Shown piece by piece: positions 63,514 to 64,000 of a DNA stretch of 64,000 bases. The notes under the pieces are model-generated. The model was not told the origin of the DNA, searched no databases, and was given only the letters and a program-made list of their open reading frames with translations. Every line of letters begins with the position of its first letter. The stretch's first letter is position 1. The stretch is taken from NCBI GenBank assembly GCA_963711315.1, contig CAVQDQ010000004.1, positions 186,001 to 250,000 on the forward strand. Direction: 5' to 3'. A program made the translations under genes and the position numbers. This stretch comes from PALSA-612 sp963711315 (GTDB lineage Bacteria > Actinomycetota > Thermoleophilia > Gaiellales > Gaiellaceae).

Positions 63514-64000
63514 CAGTACTCAGCCAGCTCCCGGACGCCGATAGCGACGTCCTCGACCTGTGGGATATACGCCTGCTCGAGCACGGGCGAGAAGGGCACG
63601 GGGCAGTCGGGCGCGGTGATCCGGCGCACGGGGCCGTCGAGGTCCTCGAACGCCTCCTCTGCGATCGTCGCTGCAATCTCGGCGCCGAAGCCGCCCGTGT
63701 GAGTGTCCTCGTGCAGCACGAGCGCTTTCGACGTCTTGCGAACGCTCTCCAGCACCGCTTCGCGGTCCCACGGCATGACCGAGCGCAGGTCGACGATCTC
63801 CATCGAGATCCCCTCACCCTCGAGCTGCTCCGCGGCCTCCGCCGCCGTGTAGACCATGGCGCCCCACGTGATGACGGACACGTCGTCGCCTTCGCGGTGC
63901 AGGCGGGCCTTTCCGATCGGGACGGTGTAGCGCTCCTCCGGCACCTCCGCCTTGATGCGGCGGTAGAGGTGCTTGTGCTCGAAGTAGAGGACGGGATTCG
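63513..64000 (-). CDS. 2-oxoacid dehydrogenase E1 beta subunit, partial
   Basis: The C-terminal 162 residues of a transketolase-type E1 beta subunit, cut by the right edge. Landmarks: VLYFEHKHLYRR, VITWGAMVYTAAEAAEQL, EIVDLRSVMPWDREAV, LHEDTHTGGFGAEIAA and RRITAPDCPVPFSPVLEQAY. A separate beta subunit points to an alpha2beta2-type E1, as in branched-chain or acetoin/pyruvate complexes. It is upstream of E2 in the same operon; E1 alpha is expected just beyond the window. Confidence 0.93.
   Translation of the reverse strand, partial: NPVLYFEHKHLYRRIKAEVPEERYTVPIGKARLHREGDDVSVITWGAMVYTAAEAAEQLEGEGISMEIVDLRSVMPWDREAVLESVRKTSKALVLHEDTHTGGFGAEIAATIAEEAFEDLDGPVRRITAPDCPVPFSPVLEQAYIPQVEDVAIGVRELAEY

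Noticed and set aside
1..64000. CRISPR array, prophage, transposon, defence system or secondary-metabolite cluster
   Set aside because: No spaced short repeats, integrase, transposase, phage structural gene, restriction enzyme, or PKS/NRPS-type gene is visible; nearly all DNA is accounted for by housekeeping genes.

Overview
The window is a gene-dense, very GC-rich stretch of bacterial chromosome. GTG and TTG starts are common, and many stop and start codons overlap (ATGA, GTGA, TGATG). The gene set points to an actinobacterium: a DUF3107 protein, an FprA-type reductase, an arginase, a MqnP-like UbiA prenyltransferase, and a complete 14-subunit nuoA-N operon. The deep-branching class Thermoleophilia (Gaiellales/Solirubrobacterales) is my best guess, by inference only. 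I see no IS element, integrase, phage gene, CRISPR array or rRNA.

Layout. 1-3224: an M28 peptidase facing a two-component system. 3225-3465: a leader carrying an elaborate palindromic (RNA-like) element. 3466-15871: a gapless co-directional run of trehalose synthesis (treT, otsA), aldehyde dehydrogenase, molybdopterin genes (moaC, mogA), a UbiA prenyltransferase, haem export and cytochrome c assembly (ccmA, ccmB, ccmC with a CcmD-like tail, ccsA), tetrapyrrole synthesis (hemA, hemC, hemD) and a SAM hydrolase. 15872-16381: a diverged tandem duplication ending in tRNA-Phe(GAA). 16419-31273: mixed housekeeping genes (arginase, rarA, M20 peptidase, DUF1385, FtsH-like protease, methylmalonyl-CoA epimerase, YchF-like GTPase, YhaM-like nuclease, DUF1015, IMPase-like, ABC transporter parts, Mrp). 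31326-35102: a secreted three-repeat protein, a short Ldh2-type oxidoreductase, and a cupin-TPR / DUF1028 / orphan / metallo-beta-lactamase operon. 35143-49395: the nuo operon on the minus strand, with a HIT-family gene inserted between nuoF and nuoG. 49551-54111: ErpA/IscA, a cNMP-binding protein, proline iminopeptidase, FprA and fumarase. 54187-59618: two tandem secreted subtilases. 59744-64000: lipoylation and 2-oxoacid dehydrogenase genes (lipA, lipB, E2, partial E1 beta) with two small genes between them.

Functional picture: an aerobic organism with complex I, c-type cytochromes and lipoyl-dependent dehydrogenases, which probably makes trehalose and secretes proteases. The ccm/ccsA/hem genes link haem synthesis to haem export and attachment, and the lipA/lipB/E2 group links lipoate synthesis to its target.

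Data quality: about 16 genes carry apparent single-base frameshifts, including fumC, hemA and nuoN. The reading frame resumes intact on each side and motifs are split by one extra or missing base. This pattern fits uncorrected indel errors in the assembly better than real gene decay. I therefore annotate these genes as full-length CDSs with a noted shift, not as pseudogenes.

I found no convincing new multi-gene system. The most unusual non-coding signals are the structured element at 3291-3382 and the duplicated tRNA-Phe unit at 15987-16381.
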